A DNA stretch of 35,736 bases from Microbacterium paulum (GCF_015707995.1 NZ_JAAGRY010000034.1:1-35736); one strand, 5' to 3'. Shown: positions 28,027-35,116, numbered from the stretch's first letter. The notes: generated from the sequence alone by a model not told the origin. Program-made: numbers and translations.

Positions 28027-28365
28027 TCAGTAGGTGGGCGCGAACATGAGCTGCGTGAGCCCCAGCAACGCCCAGACGAGGAAGACAGCGAACACGGCGA
28101 CGTAGAGTCCGGTGACCACGAGCGCGATGATCGCGGGCCAGCGCGGTCGGGAGCCGCGCGCGAGGGCGAGCACGGCGAAGACGACCGACAGGACGAGCGC
28201 GAAGATCCCCACGAATCCGATGCGCTCGGTGCCGAGCCCCGCGAACCCGAGCATCAGGAGGACCGGAGGGACGAACGCCAGCCCGAACGCCCACCAGGCC
28301 CACGGCGCAGCCGCCGCGCCGGTGCGTGGCTCAGGAGCGGGCGTAAACGGCGCGTGCGACGACAT
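28027..28365 (-). CDS. small membrane protein, DUF4190-like
   Basis: 112 residues. A Pro/Ala-rich N-terminus of about 20 residues precedes three hydrophobic segments (about 25-45, 50-66 and 78-104). The middle short basic loop RGSRPRWPAI is typical of actinobacterial DUF4190-type membrane proteins, but the match is weak. Function unknown. The ATG at 28365 has TATCGT exactly six bases upstream. 23 bases separate its stop from the ACT start. Confidence 0.75.
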   Translation of the reverse strand: MSSHAPFTPAPEPRTGAAAAPWAWWAFGLAFVPPVLLMLGFAGLGTERIGFVGIFALVLSVVFAVLALARGSRPRWPAIIALVVTGLYVAVFAVFLVWALLGLTQLMFAPTY

Positions 28366-28371
28366 GACCCC

Positions 28372-28377
28372 ACGATA
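28372..28377 (-). promoter_or_regulatory. -10 element for leaderless small membrane gene
   Basis: TATCGT on the minus strand, six bases before the ATG at 28365. Confidence 0.45.
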
Positions 28378-28380
28378 GCG

Positions 28381-28396
28381 AGCCGTGCCGACGGCT
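28381..28396 (-). terminator. short hairpin after the FUSC remnant
   Basis: AGCCGT and ACGGCT form a 6-bp stem with a GCCG loop, 22 bases after the FUSC stop. Weak as a terminator, with no T run. Confidence 0.35.
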
Positions 28397-28418
28397 CAGC
28401 GAAGAGGCATCCGAAAGA

Positions 28419-28868
28419 TCACGGCAGCGGCCGTCGGCGCCGGATCAGCGGCATGGCGACGATCGAGCCGATGACGATCATCAGCGCGCCCGCCAGTGTG
28501 TAGGCGACCCGTTGGGCGTCGACCGCGGCCACCGAGGCGACGGGCGTGCTCAGCAGCACGACGGAGAGTGTCAGCACGAAGGCGTACACCGCGTACGTCA
28601 CCGTGACGAACTGGCACACGATGACCAGAGCCGCACACACCGCACCGACCAGCAGCAGCACCGGCCGGATCGGCAGCACGGACGCGAGGAGCGCCGCGAC
28701 GAGACCGCCCGCCACCGTGCCGAGGATGCGATGGCCCAGCCGCCTGCGGGTGTCGGAGAGATCCGGTCGCACGATGACGAGGATCGTGAGGAGCGCCCAG
28801 CCGGCTGTGGTGCCCTCGAACCGCACCGCCGCGAGCGCCGCCGTGAGCCCCAACAGCACCGCGAGGGC
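28419..28868 (-). pseudogene. FUSC-family transporter, 5' end lost
   Basis: The frame gives only about 146 residues: AVLLGLTAALAAVRFEG, GWALLTILVIVRPDLSDTRRR, HRILGTVAGGLVAALL, and three more hydrophobic segments ending in MPLIRRRRPLP. This is the C-terminal membrane half of a FUSC/aromatic acid exporter-like protein. The N-terminal half is absent. Upstream in the same frame a TGA (28869-28871) follows directly. The only start is a GTG at 28859 without a Shine-Dalgarno sequence, and a divergent gene begins 12 bases away. I read it as a fragment left by a deletion with its edge near 28868; a functional half-size protein is the alternative. Confidence 0.65.
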
Positions 28869-28870
28869 TC

Positions 28871-29077
28871 ATGCCCGAGCACGAGGCGCGCCCCGCCACC
28901 TAGGAGCCCGGCGAGTCCCCGGCGCACGTGCTCGACCGCCTCGCCCATGATGCCGTCATGCCCGACGCCCTCGCCGTGGCGTGTGCCGACCACGCCGCCG
29001 CGCCGGGCGTGTACTGCTACCTCGGAGCGCGCGGCGTGTGCCGCGACCGCCTCGACCGACGGCGCCGCGATGTCTGA
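28871..29077 (+). pseudogene. small Cys-containing protein interrupted by TAG
   Basis: From ATG 28871 the frame has nearly complete G/C third positions on both sides of a TAG at 28901-28903, so it looks like one gene of about 68 residues with a nonsense mutation or a sequence error. Past the TAG a GTG (28928) or ATG (28958) could restart it. The C-terminal part reads CADHAAAPGVYCYLGARGVCRDRLDRRRRD, with three cysteines and a basic end; a metal-binding role is possible but unproven. Its stop overlaps the ATG of the next small gene by eight bases (ATGTCTGA), so the two were translated together. Confidence 0.5.
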
Positions 29078-29354
29078 GCCCCGATACCGCGGCGAGTCGT
29101 GGCAAGCCTCGATCCTCCGCGCCGACCTCGAAGCCGCCGCCGCGCGCCGTGCCGAAGCCGAGCGGACCGAGGCGGAACGTGCCGACCGCGAAGCCGAGCG
29201 CGAAGCCGAGCGCGCGACCCGTGATCCCTTGCAGTTCGGCACCCGCCCCCACCCGCAACGCGACCGGCCGGATCAGTCCCCCGTGATCCAGACCGTCGTC
29301 TCCCCCGGCACGGTGTCGCCGTCGAGCGGAGTGCTCGACAGCACGACACGCTGA
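29070..29354 (+). CDS. small highly charged helical protein
   Basis: About 94 residues as read. MSEPRYRGESWQASILRADL is followed by a run of Glu/Ala/Arg (residues 22-52) that would form a charged single helix. From residue 53 (DPLQFG) the frame runs through the half repeat at 29224-29239 and then antisense to the GH13 pseudogene, so the true C-terminus has probably been replaced there. Translationally coupled to the preceding small gene. Function unknown. Confidence 0.5.
   Translation: MSEPRYRGESWQASILRADLEAAAARRAEAERTEAERADREAEREAERATRDPLQFGTRPHPQRDRPDQSPVIQTVVSPGTVSPSSGVLDSTTR
29224..29239. repeat. half copy of the 82-bp inverted-repeat element
   Basis: ATCCCTTGCAGTTCGG matches the outer end of arm 1 in the two full copies (16 of 16 with the left arm of 29890-29971, reversed). 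Its partner arm is missing. It lies inside the 3' part of the small charged gene, just before the GH13 pseudogene. Confidence 0.6.
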
Positions 29355-29826
29355 CCCGGCACGAACGACAGCGCGAGCGGTGCGGAGCCGAACACCGTCA
29401 CCACCTCCCAGCCATTCGGGCGGCGGAAACGCAGCACATCGCCGCGGCCGGTCTCGACCCACTCCAGTCGCTCCAGCGCCAGGAGCTCGTGCCGCGGGGC
29501 GAGGGCACGGCGGTAGAGCGAGAGAGTGGATGCCGGATCGCCCTCCTCCGCCTGGACCGATACGTCCGCGAACCACGACGGCTGCGGCAGGTGCGCACCC
29601 CCGAACCGAAGCCGAACGAGGAGCCCTCGCGGGTCCACGGCAGCGGCACGCGGCATCCGTCACGTCCGTACTGCTCCTAGTGGGTGCGAAAGAAGGTCGG
29701 GTCCTGCCGCTGGTCGGCGGGGATCTCCGCCACCTCGTGCAGGCCGAGCTCCTCTCCCTGATAGAGATACGCCGATCCCGGCAGCCCCAGCAGGAAACAG
29801 CGACGCCGCCCGCCCGCGCCGACTGA
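29273..29826 (-). pseudogene. GH13 alpha-glucosidase remnant
   Basis: Three pieces in two frames give the C-terminal third of an alpha-glucosidase/oligo-1,6-glucosidase. LLGLPGSAYLYQGEELGL and IPADQRQDPTFFRTH end in a TAG (29677-29679); EQYGRDGCRVPLPWTREG continues in the same frame; after a one-base loss in a C5 run at 29598-29602 (G5 on minus) the rest follows: GGAHLPQPSWFADVSVQ, EGDPASTLSLYRRAL, ending TTVWITGD. The catalytic barrel, about two thirds of the usual 550 residues, is absent, cut near the poly-C tract. Three independent lesions mean this gene is dead unless the assembly is wrong. Confidence 0.85.
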
Positions 29827-29836
29827 TCGCGCCGCT

Positions 29837-29861
29837 CCCCCCCTCCCCCCCCCCCCCCCCC
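29837..29861. repeat. poly-C tract (C7-T-C17)
   Basis: Seven C, one T, then seventeen C. No other homopolymer of this size occurs in the window. It marks the truncated 5' end of the GH13 remnant. It may be a real unstable tract or a trace of poly-G sequencing reads at an assembly join. Confidence 0.9.
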
Positions 29862-29889
29862 GCGCGTCAGTGGAACACCCATTCCCGAC

Positions 29890-29971
29890 CCGAACTGCAA
29901 GGGATGCCGAGCGACACGCCGCAGCATCCGGGCCTGACCCCGCGTGTTGCGGTCGACGCCTTGCAGTTCGG
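29890..29971. repeat. 82-bp REPIN-like inverted-repeat element, copy A
   Basis: Two 30-base arms (29890-29919 and 29942-29971) share 22 of 30 positions when one is reversed; the outer 13 bases, CCGAACTGCAAGG, are a perfect inverted repeat. The 22-base centre is not conserved. Compared with copy B reversed, arm 1 is 28 of 30 identical, the last 15 bases are identical, and both elements are exactly 82 bp. It lies between the poly-C tract and the lgt remnant. Confidence 0.8.
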
Positions 29972-30028
29972 TCACCGCGGAACGGAACCCCGAGCCCCCC
30001 GGGCCAACTCATACCCGGCAGGCACATA

Positions 30029-30494
30029 ATGTCGGGCGTGCACCTGAGCATCCCGAGCCCTGACCTCAGCTGGTCCAGCTTCCACATCGGCCCGCTGACG
30101 ATCCACATCTACGCGCTGTGCATCATCGCGGGAATCATCGCCGCCGTGATCATCACCGAGCGGCGGCTGCGCGCCCGCGGGGTGCCGGCGGGCACCGTGC
30201 TCGACGTGGCGCTGTGGACGGTTCCCCTGGGCATCGTGGCGGCTCATCGCGGCGTACTTCATCTGGTACGGCCTGGGTCGCAGCTGGCTGGAGGCGATCC
30301 GCATCGACCCCACGGGCGACGCACCTCTCGGCATCCCGGCGAACATCTGGGCATCGTTCGCCGTCGTCGTGCTCGGGATCGCGATCTTCGTCGTGCAGAC
30401 CGTGCGTCACCGCGGCGAGCCAGACGCCTCACCGTTCACCGTCACGCCGCAGCAGCGGCAGCATGCCGAGGCGCTCAGTCCCGCGGGGTCTTGA
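30029..30494 (+). pseudogene. lgt: prolipoprotein diacylglyceryl transferase with internal deletion
   Basis: The first 70 residues (SIPSPDLSWSSFHIGPLTI, the first membrane helix, then VPLGIVAA) match the N-terminus of Lgt. At about 30240 the frame shifts by one and continues with LIAAYFIWYGLGRSWLEAIR and ANIWASFAVVVLGIAIFVV, the C-terminal helices of Lgt, to a TGA at 30492-30494. Some 130-150 central residues, including the conserved HGGLGI-type loop and the GR-x-GN-x-x-N-type region, are gone. Lgt attaches the diacylglyceryl lipid to lipoproteins, so another copy is expected in the genome. The end overlaps the end of the convergent DUF6804 gene by 20 bases. Confidence 0.88.
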
Positions 30495-30810
30495 TCATCG
30501 CGCCCGCGACGAGGAACACGATGGCGGCGGCCGGCTGCACGAGCGACCAGACCAAGCCGTCGAACCCGAACGGGAAGACGGGGTTCCAGGCCACCGCGAT
30601 CACGGCGAACACCGCGGCCCACACCCATTGACGCGCCTGCACGGCGAACCAGCCGACGATCAGCGCCAGGATCGCGACGACGAAGAGCACCACGATCCCC
30701 CAGCCCGCCGTCAGCAGCACGGGCGCGAGGAACAGCACGGCGGCGGCAAGCAAGGCCGGTGCCAGTGCGTTGCGCTGGAAGGTCGGCTCGGTGCGCTTCG
30801 TCCCGCTCAT
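30475..30810 (-). CDS. DUF6804-type small membrane protein
   Basis: 111 residues with four hydrophobic segments (about 18-34, 38-56, 60-78 and 84-103). The signature VWAAVFAVIAVAWNPVFPFGFDGLVW fits the DUF6804 family; function unknown. The ATG at 30810 overlaps the stop of the alcohol dehydrogenase gene (ATGA), so it is translated after it. An upstream extension of the frame into the dehydrogenase gene is only a mirror frame. Confidence 0.75.
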   Translation of the reverse strand: MSGTKRTEPTFQRNALAPALLAAAVLFLAPVLLTAGWGIVVLFVVAILALIVGWFAVQARQWVWAAVFAVIAVAWNPVFPFGFDGLVWSLVQPAAAIVFLVAGAMIKTPRD

Positions 30811-31850
30811 GCGAGAACTCCCGGATCGATCATCGTCATACCGGCAAGCGTGGCACGGTTGAAGGTGGGCAGCAGCGCCGCGGCCTCGGCGAGCGAGATC
30901 GTGCGTTCGATGAGTTCCTGCGGACGCAGGCGCCCCTCGGCGATGAGCTCGAGCATCGCCGGATAGTCGACGGCGGCCATGCCGTGGCTGCCGAGCACGT
31001 CGAGTTCCCACGCGATCACGCGGGCCATCGGCATCCCCGACAACCCCGTCTCCGACGGAAGCAGCCCGACCTGCACGTGGCGGCCGCGGCGACGCAGGCT
31101 CAGCACGGCGTCGGCCGCCGTCTGCTCCTCGCCCACCGCGTCGATCGAGACGTGCGCGCCTCCGCCGGCGATCCGGCGCACGGCATCGGGCACGTCCACC
31201 CCGTCGGCGACGACGACGGCATCGGCGCCGAGAGCGGATGCCGCGTCCAGCGCGGCCTGGTTGCGGTCGACGGCCACGACGTGAGCACCGAGCGCGCGGG
31301 CGATCATGACGACACTGAGTCCCACCCCACCCGCCCCGACCACGACGACCCACTCGCCGGGTTGCACGTGCGCGCGACCGGTGAGCGCACGGAACGCGGT
31401 CGCGAAGCGGCATCCGAGGGCAGCCGCGGCGGCGAAGGAGACGTCGTCCGGAATGCGCACGAGGTTGGTGTCGGCCGCGTGCAGCGCAACGCGCTCGGCG
31501 AACGAGCCCCAGTGCGTGAACCCGGGCTGCTGCTGATCGGGGCACACCTGCGCGTCGCCCGCGCGGCACCACCCGCATGCCCCGCAGCCGCAGACGAACG
31601 GCACGGTCACCCGGTCACCGACGGCGAAACGCTCGACGCCCGCGCCGGTCTCGACGATCACGCCGGCAAGCTCGTGGCCCGGAACGTGCGGCACGGCGAT
31701 GTCGTCGTGACCCGCCCAGGCATGCCAGTCGCTGCGGCACAGCCCCGTCGCCCGCACCTCGACGACCACGCCGCCGGCGGGTGCGACCGGGTCAGCGACC
31801 GCACGCACCTCCAACGGTGCGCCGACGGCATCCATCACCACTGCACGCAT
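30807..31850 (-). CDS. zinc-dependent alcohol dehydrogenase
   Basis: 347 residues, medium-chain dehydrogenase/reductase. Catalytic zinc ligands C38, H59-E60 and C147; structural zinc cysteines C89, C92, C95 and C103 in CGCGACGWCRAGDAQVC; Rossmann motif GAGGVG (172-177) for NAD(P). Oxidises or reduces an alcohol/aldehyde pair; the substrate is unknown. The ATG at 31850 has AAAGGG upstream, and a -10-like TAACGT lies about 20 bases further. It is followed with a four-base overlap by the DUF6804 gene. Confidence 0.92.
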   Translation of the reverse strand: MRAVVMDAVGAPLEVRAVADPVAPAGGVVVEVRATGLCRSDWHAWAGHDDIAVPHVPGHELAGVIVETGAGVERFAVGDRVTVPFVCGCGACGWCRAGDAQVCPDQQQPGFTHWGSFAERVALHAADTNLVRIPDDVSFAAAAALGCRFATAFRALTGRAHVQPGEWVVVVGAGGVGLSVVMIARALGAHVVAVDRNQAALDAASALGADAVVVADGVDVPDAVRRIAGGGAHVSIDAVGEEQTAADAVLSLRRRGRHVQVGLLPSETGLSGMPMARVIAWELDVLGSHGMAAVDYPAMLELIAEGRLRPQELIERTISLAEAAALLPTFNRATLAGMTMIDPGVLA

Positions 31851-31893
31851 CCGGACCCTTTCGTCCCCTTCACGTTAGTTGGTGCACCCGCGC

Positions 31894-33027
31894 TCACGCG
31901 GCGGCCGGAGCCGCTGCCGCGGGAACGGGAGGTGCCGGCGCGGCGGCATCCGCGTACGCCCTCGCCTGGCGCACGAACAGCATGAGCCATGCGAACAGCA
32001 GGCCCGCGATGATGAACTCCGACCCGGTGAGGTTGTAGTAGTCGATCGGCACCCACAGGGCGACCGCGACGACGATGCCCGCGACGACCAGCACCGAGAA
32101 GACCGCGATGTCGCGGCGGATGCCGGGAACGAGAGTCAGCAGGCATCCGACCAGCACGCCGAAGACGACGACCATTCCGGATGCCGCGCCCACGTGCACC
32201 GGAAAGGCGACGGCGTCCGGCACGAAGCCGGCGACCATCAAGCACAGACCGATCACGGCCAGCAGCCAGGCGAACAGGCGGGCACGGCGCTGTGGGGTGT
32301 CGACGTGCGCACGCAAACCCACCTCGAGGTCGTGAGCGACGAAGTTGGCGAGCGCGGTGATGACGGCGCCGGTCGTGATGAGGGAGAGGTTGAACTGGTA
32401 GCCGGCGTACCCCGACTCGTTGCCCAGTTCGGAGAAGTGGAACCGCCACCAATCACCCTGCGAGGCGCTCACCATGCTCGCGAGCGTGCCGACGAACAGC
32501 ACGAGGGTGGCGAGCGAGGCGACGCCCGTGGAGGTGACCCGTGCCCCCGAAACCGATGCGACGTAGGTCATCGTGCCGACGGCGGCGGCGACCAGCGCCG
32601 CGGCACCGAACGGGTCGATCGTGAGGCCGCGGAAGCCCAGCTGGAAGAGTTCGGCGACGGCGACGACGACGAGGTCCGCCAGCATCATCATCGCCCCCGA
32701 CAGGGCGATCAGGTCGGTCACACGTTTGGCGCGCGGCAGGCTGTTGCGCCAGGCGAGATATCCGCGGCGCCGTTCGAGCGCGAACGAGACGGCGAAGGCC
32801 GGACCGGCCGCGATGGCCGCGAGCAGTGCCGCCAGGCTGCCGACGGACTCTCCGCCGCCGAGCGGCATCCGCGCCCCGCCCATGACGAGCACGGTGGTGG
32901 CGGCGGCGACGAGAGCGGCGCCCAGCGACCAGCGGGTGGCGCGGGACTCGACGCTCGGTGAGAAGCGGGGCGTCTCGGATGCCGCGTGGTGTGTCCATCG
33001 CGCGGGGGACGGCCGCCATCTGCTCAC
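31894..33027 (-). CDS. DUF998 family membrane protein
   Basis: 377 residues, about ten hydrophobic segments. DUF998-like blocks include ELGNESGYAGYQFNLSLI and the repeated two-half layout with FVAHDLEVGLRAHVD between them; the function is unknown. The start GTG at 33027 is preferred because a -10-like TATGCT lies exactly six bases before it; the open frame continues upstream to 33282 only through the 82-bp repeat. The C-terminus is Ala/Pro-rich (AAPAPPVPAAAAPAAA). 44 bases from the alcohol dehydrogenase gene. Confidence 0.82.
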   Translation of the reverse strand: MSRWRPSPARWTHHAASETPRFSPSVESRATRWSLGAALVAAATTVLVMGGARMPLGGGESVGSLAALLAAIAAGPAFAVSFALERRRGYLAWRNSLPRAKRVTDLIALSGAMMMLADLVVVAVAELFQLGFRGLTIDPFGAAALVAAAVGTMTYVASVSGARVTSTGVASLATLVLFVGTLASMVSASQGDWWRFHFSELGNESGYAGYQFNLSLITTGAVITALANFVAHDLEVGLRAHVDTPQRRARLFAWLLAVIGLCLMVAGFVPDAVAFPVHVGAASGMVVVFGVLVGCLLTLVPGIRRDIAVFSVLVVAGIVVAVALWVPIDYYNLTGSEFIIAGLLFAWLMLFVRQARAYADAAAPAPPVPAAAAPAAA

Positions 33028-33033
33028 GCGTCG

Positions 33034-33039
33034 AGCATA
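33034..33039 (-). promoter_or_regulatory. -10 element for leaderless DUF998 gene
   Basis: TATGCT on the minus strand, six bases before the GTG at 33027. Only CGACGC lies between, with no Shine-Dalgarno sequence. Confidence 0.5.
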
Positions 33040-33110
33040 CTTTCGACCTGCTCGCACGCCGGCCGCCGCCGGGCCAGGACTTCGCTCGCCTGCCGCATCC
33101 CACCCATAAC

Positions 33111-33192
33111 CCGAACTGCAAGGCGGCCGCGGGGACACGCCGCCCGGGCGCGCGTCGCACCGGCGTGTCGCCCGGCATCCCTTGCACTTCGG
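33111..33192. repeat. 82-bp REPIN-like inverted-repeat element, copy B
   Basis: Arms 33111-33141 and 33162-33192 (31 bases each) share 23 of 31 positions when one is reversed. The element lies in the opposite orientation to copy A: here arm 1 is on the right. The centre of about 20 bases is unrelated to that of copy A. It stands 72 bases upstream of the DUF998 promoter. Confidence 0.8.
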
Positions 33193-33359
33193 ATGCCGCC
33201 GGGGTGTGGGCGTCGCCCGGGCACGCACGCCCCCGGCGCGCCGCGCGCCGATCCGGGCCACCCCACACCGCCCCGCGGGCACCCCAGGCCATGGCTACCT
33301 CCCCCAGCGCACCCCGGCCCGATACGCTCATGCTCGCAGACGGATGCCGGGCGTGCGCC
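33193..33359. other. gene-free stretch after copy B
   Basis: Very GC-rich, no convincing frame, no hairpin beyond chance. The only open frames have no family resemblance. Probably eroded sequence between copy B and the remnant downstream of terC. Confidence 0.4.
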
Positions 33360-33588
33360 TCAGGCGGTGCGGGCCGAATCGACGATCTCGAACACGGCGG
33401 GATCCCACGTGGGGGCCCGCTCCCACGGCAGGTCGAGGCCGTTCGCGAAGAAGATGCTGTGCCGCGGCGGCCAGGACCTCGGCAACGTCGGAGAAGCCCT
33501 GCCACGTCCTCTCCTCGGGCGCGTCCAGCCGAGAGCCGCACGGCCGGAAGTGCCCCCAGGCCTGCCTCGCGAGTGATCCCAGCGCCAA
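33360..33588 (-). pseudogene. frameshifted gene remnant downstream of terC
   Basis: Two frames join into one protein tail: LGSLARQAWGHFRPCGSRLD and EERTWQGFSDVAEVLAA in one, then, after a shift near 33460-33467, HSIFFANGLDLPWERAPTW and DPAVFEIVDSARTA before TGA at 33360-33362. The composition and third positions look coding, but I do not recognise the family. It begins within 10 bases of the terC stop, so the front was probably lost in a deletion. Confidence 0.5.
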
Positions 33589-33597
33589 CGGCCCCCC

Positions 33598-34602
33598 TCA
33601 ACGGGCGTCGTGGCGCGCGACGGGCAGGGCGTCGCCCCGGGCATCCTTCCGCGTCTTCAGGAGGCTCGCGATCGTCGCGACGGCGACGGTGGCGGCGATG
33701 AACAGCAGCGACAGCCAGATGGGGATCTCGGGAATGAACGTCACGTGCTCGCCGCCGTTGATGAACGGGAGCTCGTTCTTGTGGAGCGCGTGGATGAGCA
33801 GCTTCACGCCGATGAACGCGAGGATCACGGCGAGTCCCTGGGCGAGGTACACGAGGCGCTCGAGCAGACCGCCGATGAGGAAGTAGAGCTGGCGCAGACC
33901 CATCAGTGCGAAGGCGTTCGCCGTGAAGACGAGGTAGGCCTCCTCGGTGAGCCCGTAGATCGCGGGGATCGAGTCGACGGCGAAGACGAGGTCGATGAAG
34001 CCGATCGCGACGATGACGAGGAGCATGGGGGTGACGAAGCGGCGACCGTCCTTCTTCACCGTGAGCCGGTCGCCGTCGTACTCGTCGCTGACCGGCAGCA
34101 CGCGGCGCACGAGGCGCATGAACCAGCCGTCGGCGGGGTTGGACTGGCCGTGCGCGAACGCCTGTCGGTACGCGAGGAACAGCAGCAGCGCGCCGAAGAG
34201 GTAGAACACCCACGAGAAGTTCTCGATCAGCGCCGCCCCGACGGCGATGAAGGCGCCGCGCATGATGAGGGCGATGACGATGCCGATCATCAGCACTTTC
34301 TGCTGGTACATCTTCGGCACCGCGAACCCGGTCATGACGATGAGGAACACGAACAGGTTGTCGATCGACAGGGCCTTCTCGGTGAGGTACCCGGCGAAGT
34401 ACTCGCCGCCGTATCCCCACCCCGAGAAGACGCCCACGCCGACACCGAACAGTAGCGCGAGACCGATGTAGAAGGCCGACCAGCGCGCGGACTCGCCGAC
34501 GGTCGGCTCGTGGGGCTTGCGCACGTGCGCGAAGAACTCCCACACGAAGAAGGCGATGGTGACGGCGATCGTGATGATCCACACGAGCGGGGTGATGTTC
34601 AC
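33598..34602 (-). CDS. TerC family membrane protein, likely Mn2+ exporter
   Basis: 334 residues, eight or nine membrane helices. Conserved acidic motifs EKALSIDNLFVFLIV and DLVFAVDSIPAIYGLT are those of the TerC/Alx family, several members of which export manganese or metallate exported enzymes. GTG at 34602 (start VNITPLVWII) is chosen because GGGAGA lies 5 bases upstream; the longer frame to 34653 would overlap the riboswitch. The name TerC comes from tellurite resistance, but no other ter genes are near. The leader carries a yybP-ykoY-like element. Confidence 0.93.
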   Translation of the reverse strand: MNITPLVWIITIAVTIAFFVWEFFAHVRKPHEPTVGESARWSAFYIGLALLFGVGVGVFSGWGYGGEYFAGYLTEKALSIDNLFVFLIVMTGFAVPKMYQQKVLMIGIVIALIMRGAFIAVGAALIENFSWVFYLFGALLLFLAYRQAFAHGQSNPADGWFMRLVRRVLPVSDEYDGDRLTVKKDGRRFVTPMLLVIVAIGFIDLVFAVDSIPAIYGLTEEAYLVFTANAFALMGLRQLYFLIGGLLERLVYLAQGLAVILAFIGVKLLIHALHKNELPFINGGEHVTFIPEIPIWLSLLFIAATVAVATIASLLKTRKDARGDALPVARHDAR

Positions 34603-34636
34603 AGGGGTCTCCCGAAGAATGGCGTGACGAGTCGAC

Positions 34637-34730
34637 GCCAGAGTCTCCCCCATCCCTCACGTGACCGGTCGGCCCGGGCCGCGATGCGACCGTATTGACG
34701 AGCCGTCCGTGTCGGAGTACTCCCCCTGGA
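34637..34730 (-). promoter_or_regulatory. yybP-ykoY (manganese) riboswitch
   Basis: Reading the minus strand: CCAGG, then GGGAGTA (34717-34724 region), a first hairpin, CTCGTCA (34694-34704 region), a longer paired arm, then GAGAC followed by TCTGG at the 3' end. CCAGG pairs with TCTGG as P1, and GGGAGUA, CGUCA and GAGAC are the conserved loops of this aptamer. It ends 34 bases before the start codon and the ribosome binding site lies in between, so control of translation is plausible. Controls Mn2+ exporters in other bacteria. Confidence 0.75.
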
Positions 34731-34775
34731 CTGCTGCCACAGTAGGGCAGCACGGTGACGTGAAGCTGAGAAGGT

Positions 34776-34798
34776 GCCGGATGCCGCGGGCATCCGGC
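34776..34798 (-). terminator. hairpin after the DUF2277 gene
   Basis: GCCGGATGCC and GGCATCCGGC form a perfect 10-bp stem with a 3-base loop, starting 13 bases after the stop of the DUF2277 gene. It isolates that gene from the terC leader, which starts some 45 bases further. Confidence 0.75.
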
Positions 34799-34810
34799 AG
34801 CGGCATCCGA

Positions 34811-35104
34811 TCAGGATGCTGTGCGGATGCGCACTTCGCGCTCCATCCGCTTCTCGTGGCGGGCGCGTCCCTTGACCGCCTCGGCCTCGCGGTTCTTGGG
34901 CGGCGCCGCGGTCACGAGCGCATCGAGGAGGCGACGCGTGGCCGCGGCGATCTCGTCGATCGCCGCCTCGAACGCCTCGGTGTTGGCGCGCGAGGGATGC
35001 GTCGAGCCGCTCACTTTGCGGACGAACTGCAGTGCCGCTTCACGGACCTCGTCATCGGTCGTGGGCGGGTCGAAGTTGTGGAGCACCCGGATGTTTCGGC
35101 ACAT
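34811..35104 (-). CDS. DUF2277 family protein
   Basis: 97 residues. The whole protein fits DUF2277: MCRNIRVLHNFDPPTTDDEV, AALQFVRKVSGSTHPSRAN and RRLLDALVTAAPPKNREAE. Small soluble protein of unknown function. ATG at 35104 follows TACGCT by six bases, so it may be leaderless. Its terminator is at 34776-34798. Confidence 0.93.
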   Translation of the reverse strand: MCRNIRVLHNFDPPTTDDEVREAALQFVRKVSGSTHPSRANTEAFEAAIDEIAAATRRLLDALVTAAPPKNREAEAVKGRARHEKRMEREVRIRTAS

Positions 35105-35110
35105 GCCGAG

Positions 35111-35116
35111 AGCGTA
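35111..35116 (-). promoter_or_regulatory. -10 element for leaderless DUF2277 gene
   Basis: TACGCT on the minus strand, six bases before the ATG at 35104. The intervening CTCGGC is not a Shine-Dalgarno sequence. Confidence 0.5.

Noticed and set aside
28598..28949. FUSC N-terminus encoded in another minus frame from ATG 28949
   Set aside because: Would give a half-size FUSC protein with one frameshift (EHVRRGLAGLLGGGARLVLG), but third-position GC in 28871-29077 favours the plus-strand gene; kept only as an alternative.
33598..34602. TerC as evidence of a tellurite resistance operon
   Set aside because: No other ter genes nearby, and the leader element points to manganese.
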